Shown: positions 1 to 7,288, numbered from the stretch's first letter. The stretch: 8,365 bases of DNA from Acidobacteriota bacterium (GCA_021823305.1 JAKAOE010000057.1:1-8365); one strand, 5' to 3'. Notes: generated by a model from the sequence alone, not told the origin. A program made the numbers and translations.

Positions 1-656
1 ATCTCGAATACTGGCCGGCCGATTATTTCGTCGACGCCAGGGGCGACATCCGCTTCGCCCACTTCGGCGAAGGCAACTACGCCGAGTCCGAGCGCGTCAT
101 CCAGGAACTCCTGGCCGACGCGCATCACCAGACCCCGGCCGGCGCGGAATCGCTGGTCTCGCTCTCAGTGGACGGCGCCGGCGCCGAAGCCCCCGCCGAT
201 GCGCGCGACCTCGAGTCGCCTGAAACCTACATCGGCTACGCGCGCGGCGAGCGTTTCGATTCGCCCCAGCGCCTACGCACCGACACCACCGCCACCTATA
301 CCGCCCCCATTCTCCCCACGCTCAACCAATGGGGCCTCGCCGGTGCCTGGAACGTCGGCCCGCACATGGCGGTGCTGAAGCGCGCCGGCGGCGGGATCAT
401 CTATCGCTTCCACGCCCGCGACCTGCACCTGGTGCTCGGCTCCGGCACCGGCAAGCCCATCCGCTTCCAGGTGTTGATTGACGGTGCGCCCCCGGGCCCC
501 AACCACGGCGCCGACGACAACGCCCAGGGCTACGGCGTCGTGCGCTTCCAGCGCCTCTACCAGCTCATCCGCCAGCGCGGCCCCGTCGAGGATCGCACCT
601 TCACCATCCGCTTCCTCGACTCCGGCGTGCAGGCGTATTCGTTCACCTTCGGCTAG
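1..656 (+). CDS. DipZ/TlpA-like thioredoxin-domain protein, C-terminal part (5' end outside window)
   Basis: Partial gene: the frame is open from the left edge (first whole codon at 3) to a TAG at 654-656, giving 217 visible residues. The first ~35 residues look like the end of a TlpA-type thioredoxin fold: YWPADYFVDARG, whose Pro (visible residue 5) would be the cis-proline facing the active site, then FGEGNYAESERVIQELL, the last strand and helix. The CxxC motif would lie upstream and is not seen. From about residue 70 comes a beta-rich domain (ETYIGYARGERF, NQWGLAGAW, FRFHARDLHLVLG-like segment, RLYQLIRQ, FTIRFLDSGVQAYSFTFG) typical of the C-terminal, carbohydrate-module-like half of DipZ proteins such as Mycobacterium tuberculosis Rv2874. 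These are extracytoplasmic thiol-redox proteins. Whether an N-terminal CcdA-like membrane domain is present cannot be told here; it could be a stand-alone redoxin. It converges on the M61 gene and overlaps it by four bases. Confidence 0.85.
   Translation, partial: LEYWPADYFVDARGDIRFAHFGEGNYAESERVIQELLADAHHQTPAGAESLVSLSVDGAGAEAPADARDLESPETYIGYARGERFDSPQRLRTDTTATYTAPILPTLNQWGLAGAWNVGPHMAVLKRAGGGIIYRFHARDLHLVLGSGTGKPIRFQVLIDGAPPGPNHGADDNAQGYGVVRFQRLYQLIRQRGPVEDRTFTIRFLDSGVQAYSFTFG
653..656. other. Shared CTAG: overlapping stop codons of two convergent genes
   Basis: The self-complementary tetranucleotide CTAG gives TAG on the plus strand (654-656) for the DipZ-like gene and TAG on the minus strand (655-653) for the M61 gene. 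The two coding regions therefore overlap by four bases with no intergenic space. Confidence 0.85.
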
Positions 657-2503
657 GGAATGCGCGCCATCCAGGCGCGATCAATCGCGGCCTGGAGCGG
701 CGTGGGATGCGCCATCGGCGCCAGTGTGTAGGCCACCCGCCGTCCGGCCGCCAGCGTCACCGTTGCGGTGTGCGCCGCCCCCCCGCGCCGGTAGGCCAGC
801 GTGATCGTGCTGCCGTCGGCGTCGCTCGCCAGCACCGCGTTCAGCGCCGCCGGCGTGATCGGCTGCCCGTTGAGTTGGGTCAGCACGTCGCCCACCGCCA
901 GCCCCGCCGCCCGCGCCGGCGAGCCCGCGTCCAGGCTCCGGATGATCAGCGGCGGCGGCGGTGCGGCCCCGCGCCGCCGCCCCCGTCCGCCGAACGCCGC
1001 CGCCGGCGCCGCGTGCGGCAGCGCCTGCGTGTTCATCCCCAGGTACGCGCCTGGCGCCGGCGCGGTCGTCTCGCTCAGCTTCAGCCCGGCGTAGGCGAAG
1101 TATTTGGCGTAATCCGGCTCCGCCGTGGTCGCCGCATACGAGAAGACCTGCGCCAGGCTCGTCCCTGCCTCGCGCTCGCACGCCTGCTCGAACTCGGCGT
1201 CGGTGAACCCGCGCCGGTCGCGCACCGCGTAGGTGCGGTACAGATAGCGCATCGCGCTGTCGAGCGAGTGCCGGTCGTGGCTGCCCTCGCGGATGGCGAA
1301 ATCGAGCATCGCGCCCAGCAGGGCGCCGTTGTCGTAATAGGAGATGGAGGTCGCCCGGTTTGCGCCCACCCCCGAGCTCGTGCTCCACGAATCCAGGCTC
1401 GACTCGGTGTCCGACTGGTAGCGGTGACCGGGCGCGTTCTCGAACTCGTTCAGCGCCGCCTGCAGCACGTTCAGATACTGGCGCGGGCTCATCAGCCCCG
1501 CGCGTTCCACCAGCAGGTCCTGGTAATAGACCTCCAATCCCTCGGAAACCCACAGCATCGTGGTCAGGTTCGGTGTCTCGTAATCGAACGGCCCTAGCGC
1601 CAGCGGCCGGATGCGCTTGACGTTGAAGTTGTGGAAGTACTCGTGCGCCGCGTACCCCAGCCAGGAACGGTAGCTCCGCGGCGACAGCAGCATGCCCGCG
1701 TTGAACGAGATCGCCGCTGAGTTCAGGTGCTCGATCCCGCCGTCGCCGCGCCCGATCATCAGGAATACGTACTTGCGGTATGGCACCGTGCCCATCATGT
1801 CGGTCGCGGTGGTGACGATGCGCTTCAAGTCGGTCGCCATCTTCGCCCGGTTCACCGCCGCCGGCATCTGGTCCAGCACGATCTCGTGCGGCACGCCGCG
1901 CACGCTGAAGCTCACCGTCGGCTGCGTTCCCAGCAGCCACGGCGAGTCGTAGAGCACGTCGAAGTCCGGCGCCCGGAACTCGTCCTTGGTTCCCGGCACT
2001 GCCGCCAGTCCGGTCGCGGCCGTGGTCCAGCCCGGCGGCAGGTGCACCGTCACCGTCGCCGGCAGCCCAAGCTTGCCGTGGATGTACAGGAACAGCCCCG
2101 GCGGCGCAATGAACCCGCGCGTGGCGCCGAGGTAATTGGTCGCTACGAACGCCCGCGTCGCCGCCACGTCGTAGCGCACCGTCACCGCCGCCGCGTGGTC
2201 GGTAACCACGCGCCAGGTGTACGCCGTCGTCTTCTCCCAGCCCAGCGCCCGACCGCCGCCGTCCGTCACACGGAAGTGGCTGACGTATTCCGGGTAATGC
2301 AGGATGCCGTAATACCCCGGCATCCATTCCGGCATCTCGAAATCGGTCAGCTCCCCCGTCCGGCCCGCGACCCGCATCGTCACCTGGTACTCGTGCCGCT
2401 CCGGCTGCGCCATCCGCACGCTGAAGCCGACCATCTGCGCCGCTGCCGCCGCGCCCAGTAGCGACGCCGTCAGTGCTGCACGCCTCACCCAAATCCCTGC
2501 CAT
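653..2503 (-). CDS. Secreted M61-family zinc metallopeptidase with C-terminal PDZ domain
   Basis: A 616-residue protein of usual length for M61 (glycyl aminopeptidase-like) peptidases. ATG at 2503 is chosen because GGAGGGG lies 5 bases upstream and because it begins a signal peptide (two Arg at residues 7-8, then ALTASLLGAAAAA); an in-frame ATG at 2560 lies inside the preceding gene and would bury this signal. Visible motifs are the N-terminal beta domain (MPEWMPGYYGILHYPEYVSHF), GGIEHLNS at 255-262, the zinc site HEYFH at 287-291 with catalytic E288, NVKRIRP after it, and the third zinc ligand E321 in WVSEGLEVYY. YYDNGALLGAMLD near 390-402 is also family-typical. An Arg/Pro-rich linker (504-518) leads to one PDZ domain (about 520-582; GSPARAAGLAVGDVLTQLNG). 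It probably acts in the periplasm on peptides or small proteins; its substrate is unknown. It is the last gene of the efflux operon, 19 bases after the pump gene. The active-site residues seen are intact. Confidence 0.93.
   Translation of the reverse strand: MAGIWVRRAALTASLLGAAAAAQMVGFSVRMAQPERHEYQVTMRVAGRTGELTDFEMPEWMPGYYGILHYPEYVSHFRVTDGGGRALGWEKTTAYTWRVVTDHAAAVTVRYDVAATRAFVATNYLGATRGFIAPPGLFLYIHGKLGLPATVTVHLPPGWTTAATGLAAVPGTKDEFRAPDFDVLYDSPWLLGTQPTVSFSVRGVPHEIVLDQMPAAVNRAKMATDLKRIVTTATDMMGTVPYRKYVFLMIGRGDGGIEHLNSAAISFNAGMLLSPRSYRSWLGYAAHEYFHNFNVKRIRPLALGPFDYETPNLTTMLWVSEGLEVYYQDLLVERAGLMSPRQYLNVLQAALNEFENAPGHRYQSDTESSLDSWSTSSGVGANRATSISYYDNGALLGAMLDFAIREGSHDRHSLDSAMRYLYRTYAVRDRRGFTDAEFEQACEREAGTSLAQVFSYAATTAEPDYAKYFAYAGLKLSETTAPAPGAYLGMNTQALPHAAPAAAFGGRGRRRGAAPPPPLIIRSLDAGSPARAAGLAVGDVLTQLNGQPITPAALNAVLASDADGSTITLAYRRGGAAHTATVTLAAGRRVAYTLAPMAHPTPLQAAIDRAWMARIP
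671..695. other. Imperfect inverted repeat / possible hairpin at the convergent gene ends
   Basis: CCAGGCGCGA (671-680) and TCGCGGCCTGG (685-695) form a 10-base-pair stem with one bulged G and a TCAA loop. It lies 15 bases past the plus-strand stop and inside the last codons of the M61 gene. No T tract follows on the plus strand, so it is not a classical intrinsic terminator. In such GC-rich DNA it may be chance. Confidence 0.3.
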
Positions 2504-2508
2504 GGCCG

Positions 2509-2515
2509 CCCCTCC
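2509..2515 (-). promoter_or_regulatory. Ribosome binding site of the M61 peptidase gene
   Basis: On the minus strand this reads GGAGGGG, 5 bases before the ATG at 2503. It lies within the 19-base gap after the pump gene's TAA and decides the start: the in-frame ATG at 2560 would add a non-hydrophobic extension ahead of the signal peptide. Confidence 0.7.
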
Positions 2516-2522
2516 GCCGGAA

Positions 2523-5500
2523 TTATACCCGTGCGGCGTCGTTGACCGCCCCTGCCTCATCCGTTGCGGCCGCCTGCAACCGCCCGCGCCGCAACTGTTG
2601 CCGCTTCAGCATGAGAAACAGCACCGGCGTCAGGATCAGCACCGCGAGGCTCGAGGTCACCATGCCCCCCACGATCGGCGCGGCGATCGGCTTCATCACG
2701 TCCGACCCGGCGCCGCCCTCCCACAGGATCGGCGCCAGGCTGGCAATGACGCAGGACACCGTCATGAGCTTGGGACGCAGCCGGAGTACGGCGCCGTCCA
2801 TGGTCGCCTGTGCCAGGTCGGCGGGCGTCACCGGCCCGCCCCGTGCCAGCCGCTCGCCCAGCGCCTCGTGCAGGTACACCACCATCACCACCCCGGTCTC
2901 CACCGCCACCCCGAACAGCGCGATGTAGCCTACCCACACCGCCACGCTGAACTCGTACCCCAGCCAGACCTGCAGCAGCAGGCCGCCGGTGAGCGCGAAC
3001 GCGGTGGGGAAAATCAGGATCGCGGCCTCGGCGGCCGAGTGGAACGCCATGTACAGCAGCAGGAAGATGACGAAGAAAACGATCGGCAGGATCAACTCCA
3101 GCCGCCGCTGGGCGCGCTCCTGAAACTCGTACTCGCCTGACCAGTGGTAGCTCGCGCCCGCCGGCAGCCGCAGCTTCGCCTGCAGCAGCGCGTTCGCCCG
3201 CTGCACGAAGCCGCCGTAGTTGCTGGTCTTCAGGTCCACGAAGACGTAGCCGGTGAGCTGGCCCTCCTCGTCGCGGATCATCGCCGGCCCATTCGACAGC
3301 GAAATCGTCGCCACCTCGGAAATCGGAATCTGCGCCCCGGTGGGCGTCGCCAGCAGCACCTGCCCGAGCGCCGGCAGGTCGCTGCGGAAGTCGCGCGCAT
3401 AGCGCACGTCCACCGGGTAGCGCTCCCGCCCCTGAATGTTGGTCGCGATGTCCTCGCCGCCGATGCCCGAGGTCACCGCTTGCTGCACGTCCGCCACGGT
3501 GAGTCCGTAGCGCGCCGCCGCCGCGCGGTGCACCTGGATGTTGACGTAGAACCCCTGCGCCACGCGCTCGGCGAAGGTCGAGCGCACGCCCGGCATGCCC
3601 GAAAGAATCTGATCCACCTGCGCGCCCACCTGCTGAATCTCTTGCAGGGTGGGTGCCTGAATCTTCATGCCAACCGGGGTTTTGATGCCGGTTAGTTCCA
3701 TGTCGAGGCGGTTTTGGATCGGCATCGTCCAGGTGTTGGTCAGTCCCGGGAATTGCAGTCTGGCGTTCATCCGCTGGATCAGCCGGTCGTAGGTCATGCC
3801 CGCCGGCCACTGCGCACGCGGCTTGAGCATGATTGTGGTGTCGAACATCGAAAGCGGTGCGTTGTCGGTAGCGCTGTCGGAGCGGCCCACCGTGCCGAAG
3901 ACGCTCTTCACCTCGGGAAAGGTGCGGATGATGCGGTCCTGCTCGTGCAGGAGGGCCGACGCTTGTGCGATCGAGATGCCCGGGTAGGCGGTGGGCATGT
4001 AAAGCGCCGAGCCTTCATAAAACGGCGGCATGAACTGGCTGCCGATGCGCCCCAGCAGCGGCGCCGTCGCCGCCAGCCCCACCGCCCCCGCCAGCAGCAC
4101 CAGCCAGCGATGGCGCAGCGCCCAGCCCAGCACCGGCCGGTAGAGGGCGTGGCTCAGCCGCGCAAACGGGTTCTCGCGCTCCGGCTTCAGCCGCCCACGG
4201 ATGAACGCCACCATCAGGATCGGAATCAGCGTAACCGCCAGCAGTGACGAGAAGCCGATCGCCAGCGTCTTGGTCCAGGCCAGCGGCCGGAACAGGCGGC
4301 CCTCCTGCGCCTGCAGTAGGAATACCGGCAGGAACGAGACCACGATGATGACCAGCGAGAAGAAGATCGGCGCGCCCACCTGCTGCGCCGCGCCCAGCAG
4401 CAGCTTCCGCCGCTCCCCCGCCCGCAGCGGCGGTTGCCCCGCCGCCGTCCGCTCCGCCAGCCGCCGGTGGCCGTTCTCCACCATCACGATGGCGGCGTCC
4501 ACCAGCACCCCGATCGCCAGCGCCAGCCCGCCCAGCGACATCACGTTGGCGGTGACGTGCAGGTAATACATCGGGATGAATGCCGCGGTCACCGCGATCG
4601 GCAGTGACAGGATCGGAATCAGCGCCGACCGGAAGTGGAACAGAAACGCGATGCACACCAGGCTGACGATGATCGCCTCCTCGATCAAATCCCGCTCCAA
4701 CGTCGAGATGGACCTGTGGATCAGCCCGGAACGGTCGTACGCCGGCACCACTTCCACTCCCGGCGGCAGCGACGCCTTCACCTCCGCCAGCTTTTGTTTG
4801 ACGCCGTTGATCACCTGCAGCGCGTTTTGCCCGTAGCGCATGATCACGATCCCGCCGACGGTGTCGCCTTCGCCGTTCCAGTCCGCCGCCCCGCGCCGGA
4901 TGTCGGGACCGAACGAGACCGTCCCCAAGTCGCCCACCAGCACCGGCGTTCCGTGGATGGTGGCCACCGGAACGTCGCGCAGGTCGCGCAGCGAGCGGAA
5001 ATAGCCCAGCCCGCGCACCATGTACTCCGCTCCGCCGAACTCCAGCAGCCGCCCGCCCACTTCGTTGGTGCTCGCCCGCACTTTGCGGATCACCGTCGCC
5101 AGCGGGATGTGATACGCCAGCAGCTTGTTCGGGTCGAGGTTCACCTGGTACTGCCGTACAAAACCCCCGATCGTCGCCACCTCCGCCACTCCCGGCACCG
5201 TCTCCAGCCAGTAGCGCAGGTACCAGTCCTGGAACGAGCGCAAATCGGCCAGGTTGTAACGGTGCGTCGGGTCGAGCAGTACATACTCATAGACCCACCC
5301 CGCGCCCGTAGCGTCCGGTCCCAGCACCGGATGCACGCCCGCGGGCAGTTGCCCGGCAAGCTGCTGCAGGTATTCGAGCACCCGCGAGCGCGCCCAGTAG
5401 GGATCGGTCCCGTCCTGGAACACCACGTAGACGTAGGAGTCGCCGAACATCGTCTGCGCGCGCACGTTCTTCACCCTGGGCGCCGTCAGCAGCGCGGTGA

Positions 5501-5708
5501 CGATCGGGTAGGTGACCTGGTCCTCGATGATGCCGGGCGGCTGGCCCGCCCAGCGCGTGTGCACGATCACCTGCACGTCGGAGATGTCCGGCAGCGCGTC
5601 AAGCCGCAGGTGGCGCATGCACCAGACGCCGCCCAGCACCAGCAGCGCCACCAGCGCCAGCACCAGGAAACGGTTGCGGTCGCAGGCCGCGATCAGGCGT
5701 GCGATCAT
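2523..5708 (-). CDS. cusA: CusA/CzcA-family heavy-metal efflux RND pump, Cu(I)/Ag(I) type
   Basis: A 1061-residue inner-membrane proton/metal antiporter, normal length for HME-RND pumps, which form trimers and export metal through the adaptor and outer-membrane channel. After the first helix (about 13-30) comes the family motif DALPDISDVQVIV. TM4 reads GGLALAIGVLVDAAIVMVEN with D404 and E411; later GVAVETGVVM carries E937 and RLRPKLMTV carries K980. These match the acidic residues and lysine proposed for proton relay in E. coli CusA (D405, E939, K984). The periplasmic methionine triad of CusA is kept: M571 (LYMPTAYPG), M621 (APLSMFDTT) and M670 (LDMELTGIKTP). This favours monovalent copper or silver over zinc, cobalt or nickel, an inference from E. 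coli CusA. The start at 5708 sits in an ATGA overlap with the adaptor stop, with GGGGGGA upstream; a longer start at 5792 would add an unrelated extension inside the adaptor gene. The gene ends with TAA and looks intact. Confidence 0.95.
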   Translation of the reverse strand: MIARLIAACDRNRFLVLALVALLVLGGVWCMRHLRLDALPDISDVQVIVHTRWAGQPPGIIEDQVTYPIVTALLTAPRVKNVRAQTMFGDSYVYVVFQDGTDPYWARSRVLEYLQQLAGQLPAGVHPVLGPDATGAGWVYEYVLLDPTHRYNLADLRSFQDWYLRYWLETVPGVAEVATIGGFVRQYQVNLDPNKLLAYHIPLATVIRKVRASTNEVGGRLLEFGGAEYMVRGLGYFRSLRDLRDVPVATIHGTPVLVGDLGTVSFGPDIRRGAADWNGEGDTVGGIVIMRYGQNALQVINGVKQKLAEVKASLPPGVEVVPAYDRSGLIHRSISTLERDLIEEAIIVSLVCIAFLFHFRSALIPILSLPIAVTAAFIPMYYLHVTANVMSLGGLALAIGVLVDAAIVMVENGHRRLAERTAAGQPPLRAGERRKLLLGAAQQVGAPIFFSLVIIVVSFLPVFLLQAQEGRLFRPLAWTKTLAIGFSSLLAVTLIPILMVAFIRGRLKPERENPFARLSHALYRPVLGWALRHRWLVLLAGAVGLAATAPLLGRIGSQFMPPFYEGSALYMPTAYPGISIAQASALLHEQDRIIRTFPEVKSVFGTVGRSDSATDNAPLSMFDTTIMLKPRAQWPAGMTYDRLIQRMNARLQFPGLTNTWTMPIQNRLDMELTGIKTPVGMKIQAPTLQEIQQVGAQVDQILSGMPGVRSTFAERVAQGFYVNIQVHRAAAARYGLTVADVQQAVTSGIGGEDIATNIQGRERYPVDVRYARDFRSDLPALGQVLLATPTGAQIPISEVATISLSNGPAMIRDEEGQLTGYVFVDLKTSNYGGFVQRANALLQAKLRLPAGASYHWSGEYEFQERAQRRLELILPIVFFVIFLLLYMAFHSAAEAAILIFPTAFALTGGLLLQVWLGYEFSVAVWVGYIALFGVAVETGVVMVVYLHEALGERLARGGPVTPADLAQATMDGAVLRLRPKLMTVSCVIASLAPILWEGGAGSDVMKPIAAPIVGGMVTSSLAVLILTPVLFLMLKRQQLRRGRLQAAATDEAGAVNDAARV

Positions 5709-7288
5709 CGCGTCCCCCCGCCCACGCTCAGCTGCAGCTCCCGGCTGGCGATGATCGCGCCGTTGCGCCGCGCCACCACCGTCGCCTGCCACGTGCCCGC
5801 GCTCGGAATCGGCCCTTGGGCGGCGTAGTTCCCGCCGCCTTCGTCCGTCAGCTCATACCGTGCCTGCATCGCCGCCATTCCCATCGCCGGCATCGCGGGC
5901 AGATCGAGGCGAACCTCGACCTGCGCGCCCGCCACGCCGCGGCCGTGCGCGTCGCTGAGCCGCGCCTGGAATCGGTCGGATCCCGGGCGCGGCGGCGACG
6001 GCTGCGTCGCCAGGGTCAGCGTGAAGCGCGCGGCGGGCGCGCCCGCCGCCCTTCCGGCCGGCGCCGCCCGCGCGGCTGGCGCGAAGTCGCCCAGCGCCGC
6101 CTGCAGCTGACTCTCGGAATCGATCAGGAAGGTCGCCGAGGTCACGATCCGCTCGCCCGGCCGCAGTCCGCGCAACACCACGTACCGGTTGCCCACCGCT
6201 GCGCCCAGGGTCACCATCCGCGGCGTCAGGGTGCCGTCGCCGCGGTCGAGGAACGCCACTTGGTGCTCTCCCGACTGCAGCACCGCCGATGCCGGCACCG
6301 CGATCTGCGGCCCCATCGCGATCTTCAGGTCCACATTCACGAACATGCCCGGCTTGAGCAGCAGTTTCGGGTTCGCGAACGCCAGCCGGACGCGCGCCGT
6401 TCGCGTGGCCGGGTTGACATCGGGATAGATGAAGTCCACCCGGCCGTGAAAGCTGCGCCCCGGATAGGCGTCCACCGTCAGCGTGGCGGGGTCGCCCACC
6501 GCCAGCCGGCCGAGATCGTTCTGGTACGCCTGGGCATAGACCCAGACTTTGGAGAAGTCCGTGATTGCATACAGCCGGGTGGAGGGCTGCACGTACAGGT
6601 TGGGCAGCGCGTTGCGTTCGGTGACGAACCCCGTTGCTGGCGAGTCGACCTCCAGGTACTGCCGCACCTGCCCGCTCGTCTCCAGCCGCTGAATCTCGCG
6701 CTCCGGCAGCGCCCATTGCCGCAGCCGCTCCAGCGTGGCGGCGAGCAGCGCGCGCGCGCCCGCCGCCACTCCCGGCACCGGGCTCGAGGCCAGCAGCGCC
6801 GCGTTCTGCCGCGCCAGCAGGTACTCGCGCTCGGTGGTCACCAGTTCGGGGCTGTAGATGGTGAATAGCGGTTCGCCCGCCCGCACGTGCTGATAGTTGG
6901 TGTTGACAAAGACTTGGCGGATCCAGCCCGCGAAGCGGGTCTGCACGGTGGCTTCGCGGCGCTCGTCCACCGCGACGTTGCCCACCAGCCGCAGGTCGTC
7001 CATCAGCGGCCGGCGCTCCACCACGGCGGTGGTCACGCCGATGCGCTGCAGCCGCTGCGGCGAGATCGCTACCGGCGCCAGCGCCGGCCCCGAAGGCGCG
7101 ACTGCCGGCGTGGCCGGTGTCGCCGCGGCTGGCGCCGGCGCGCGCCGCGCCGCCGCCGCCGGCGTCCAATGCGTGCGCCAGGCCCAGATCGCCAGCAGCA
7201 GCAACGCCGCCAGCACCGCGTTTGCGCTCAGCGCCACAACCAGCGCCGCGCGCGGGTGCGCCGCCGGCGGGGTCGGGATTGCGCTCAT
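5705..7288 (-). CDS. cusB: CusB-like periplasmic adaptor (membrane fusion protein) with C-terminal YtkA/FixH-like domain
   Basis: A 527-residue adaptor linking the RND pump to the outer-membrane channel. Order: inner-membrane anchor (about 13-37), Ala/Pro-rich linker (40-72), first half of the lipoyl/barrel-sandwich domain (about 100-147; GWIRQVFVNTNYQHVRAGEP), short alpha-hairpin (about 150-205), second lipoyl half (EVDSPATGFVTE), beta-barrel (about 246-325; KVWVYAQAYQNDLGRLAVG, TRTARVRLAF, LLKPGMFVNV), and membrane-proximal domain (326-395; VPASAVLQSGEHQVAFLDRG, GLRPGERIVTSATFLIDSE). This is standard CusB-type architecture. An Ala-rich linker (403-420) then leads to an extra beta domain (about 420-522) resembling YtkA/FixH-like Ig folds, with a Met cluster at M466, M469, M471 and M474. 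The segment between the anchor and residue 95 lacks Met, unlike the metal-binding N-terminus of E. coli CusB. The start at 7288 is supported by AAGGAG 8 bases upstream and an ATGA overlap with the preceding stop. Confidence 0.92.
   Translation of the reverse strand: MSAIPTPPAAHPRAALVVALSANAVLAALLLLAIWAWRTHWTPAAAARRAPAPAAATPATPAVAPSGPALAPVAISPQRLQRIGVTTAVVERRPLMDDLRLVGNVAVDERREATVQTRFAGWIRQVFVNTNYQHVRAGEPLFTIYSPELVTTEREYLLARQNAALLASSPVPGVAAGARALLAATLERLRQWALPEREIQRLETSGQVRQYLEVDSPATGFVTERNALPNLYVQPSTRLYAITDFSKVWVYAQAYQNDLGRLAVGDPATLTVDAYPGRSFHGRVDFIYPDVNPATRTARVRLAFANPKLLLKPGMFVNVDLKIAMGPQIAVPASAVLQSGEHQVAFLDRGDGTLTPRMVTLGAAVGNRYVVLRGLRPGERIVTSATFLIDSESQLQAALGDFAPAARAAPAGRAAGAPAARFTLTLATQPSPPRPGSDRFQARLSDAHGRGVAGAQVEVRLDLPAMPAMGMAAMQARYELTDEGGGNYAAQGPIPSAGTWQATVVARRNGAIIASRELQLSVGGGTR
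5713..5719 (-). promoter_or_regulatory. Weak ribosome binding site of the RND pump gene
   Basis: The minus strand reads GGGGGGA, 4 bases before the ATG at 5708, inside the end of the adaptor gene. It is a poor match to the Shine-Dalgarno consensus, so the pump may depend on translational coupling through the ATGA overlap. Confidence 0.4.
5723..6031 (-). other. Extra C-terminal YtkA/FixH-like, Met-clustered domain of the CusB-like adaptor
   Basis: This segment encodes adaptor residues about 420-522, beyond the usual end of the membrane-proximal domain. The pattern FQARLSDAHGRGVAGAQVEV, then a Met-rich loop, then LTDEGGGNYAAQGPIPSAGTW and a final strand, is that of the small Ig-like domains found in YtkA, FixH and CopC-like proteins. 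Codons for the four Met fall within 5867-5893. Metal binding is an inference; no histidine accompanies the methionines here. Confidence 0.6.

Noticed and set aside
663..695. Intrinsic terminator for the plus-strand DipZ-like gene
   Set aside because: A stem is present but no T tract follows it, so I report it only as a hairpin.
681..2492. Long alternative minus-strand frame inside the M61 gene (603 codons)
   Set aside because: Its product is Gly/Ala/Arg/Asp-rich with no domain, while the M61 frame holds the full catalytic motifs and a signal peptide.
2501..2560. Upstream start for the M61 gene at 2560
   Set aside because: It would overlap the pump gene and put a polar extension before the signal peptide; the ATG at 2503 has a well-placed GGAGGGG.
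5714..5719. Run of six C (six G on the coding strand) at the end of the adaptor gene as a phase-variable tract
   Set aside because: Too short to be convincing in DNA this GC-rich, and slippage would change only the last few adaptor residues.
4635..5828. Long open frame on the plus strand opposite the CusA-like gene (397 codons)
   Set aside because: It is antisense to a clear RND pump, rich in His/Arg/Gln with no recognisable domain, as expected from the opposite strand of GC-rich coding DNA.
5699..6868. Long open frame on the plus strand opposite the adaptor gene (389 codons)
   Set aside because: Low-complexity Arg/His-rich product opposite a well-supported adaptor; a composition artefact.
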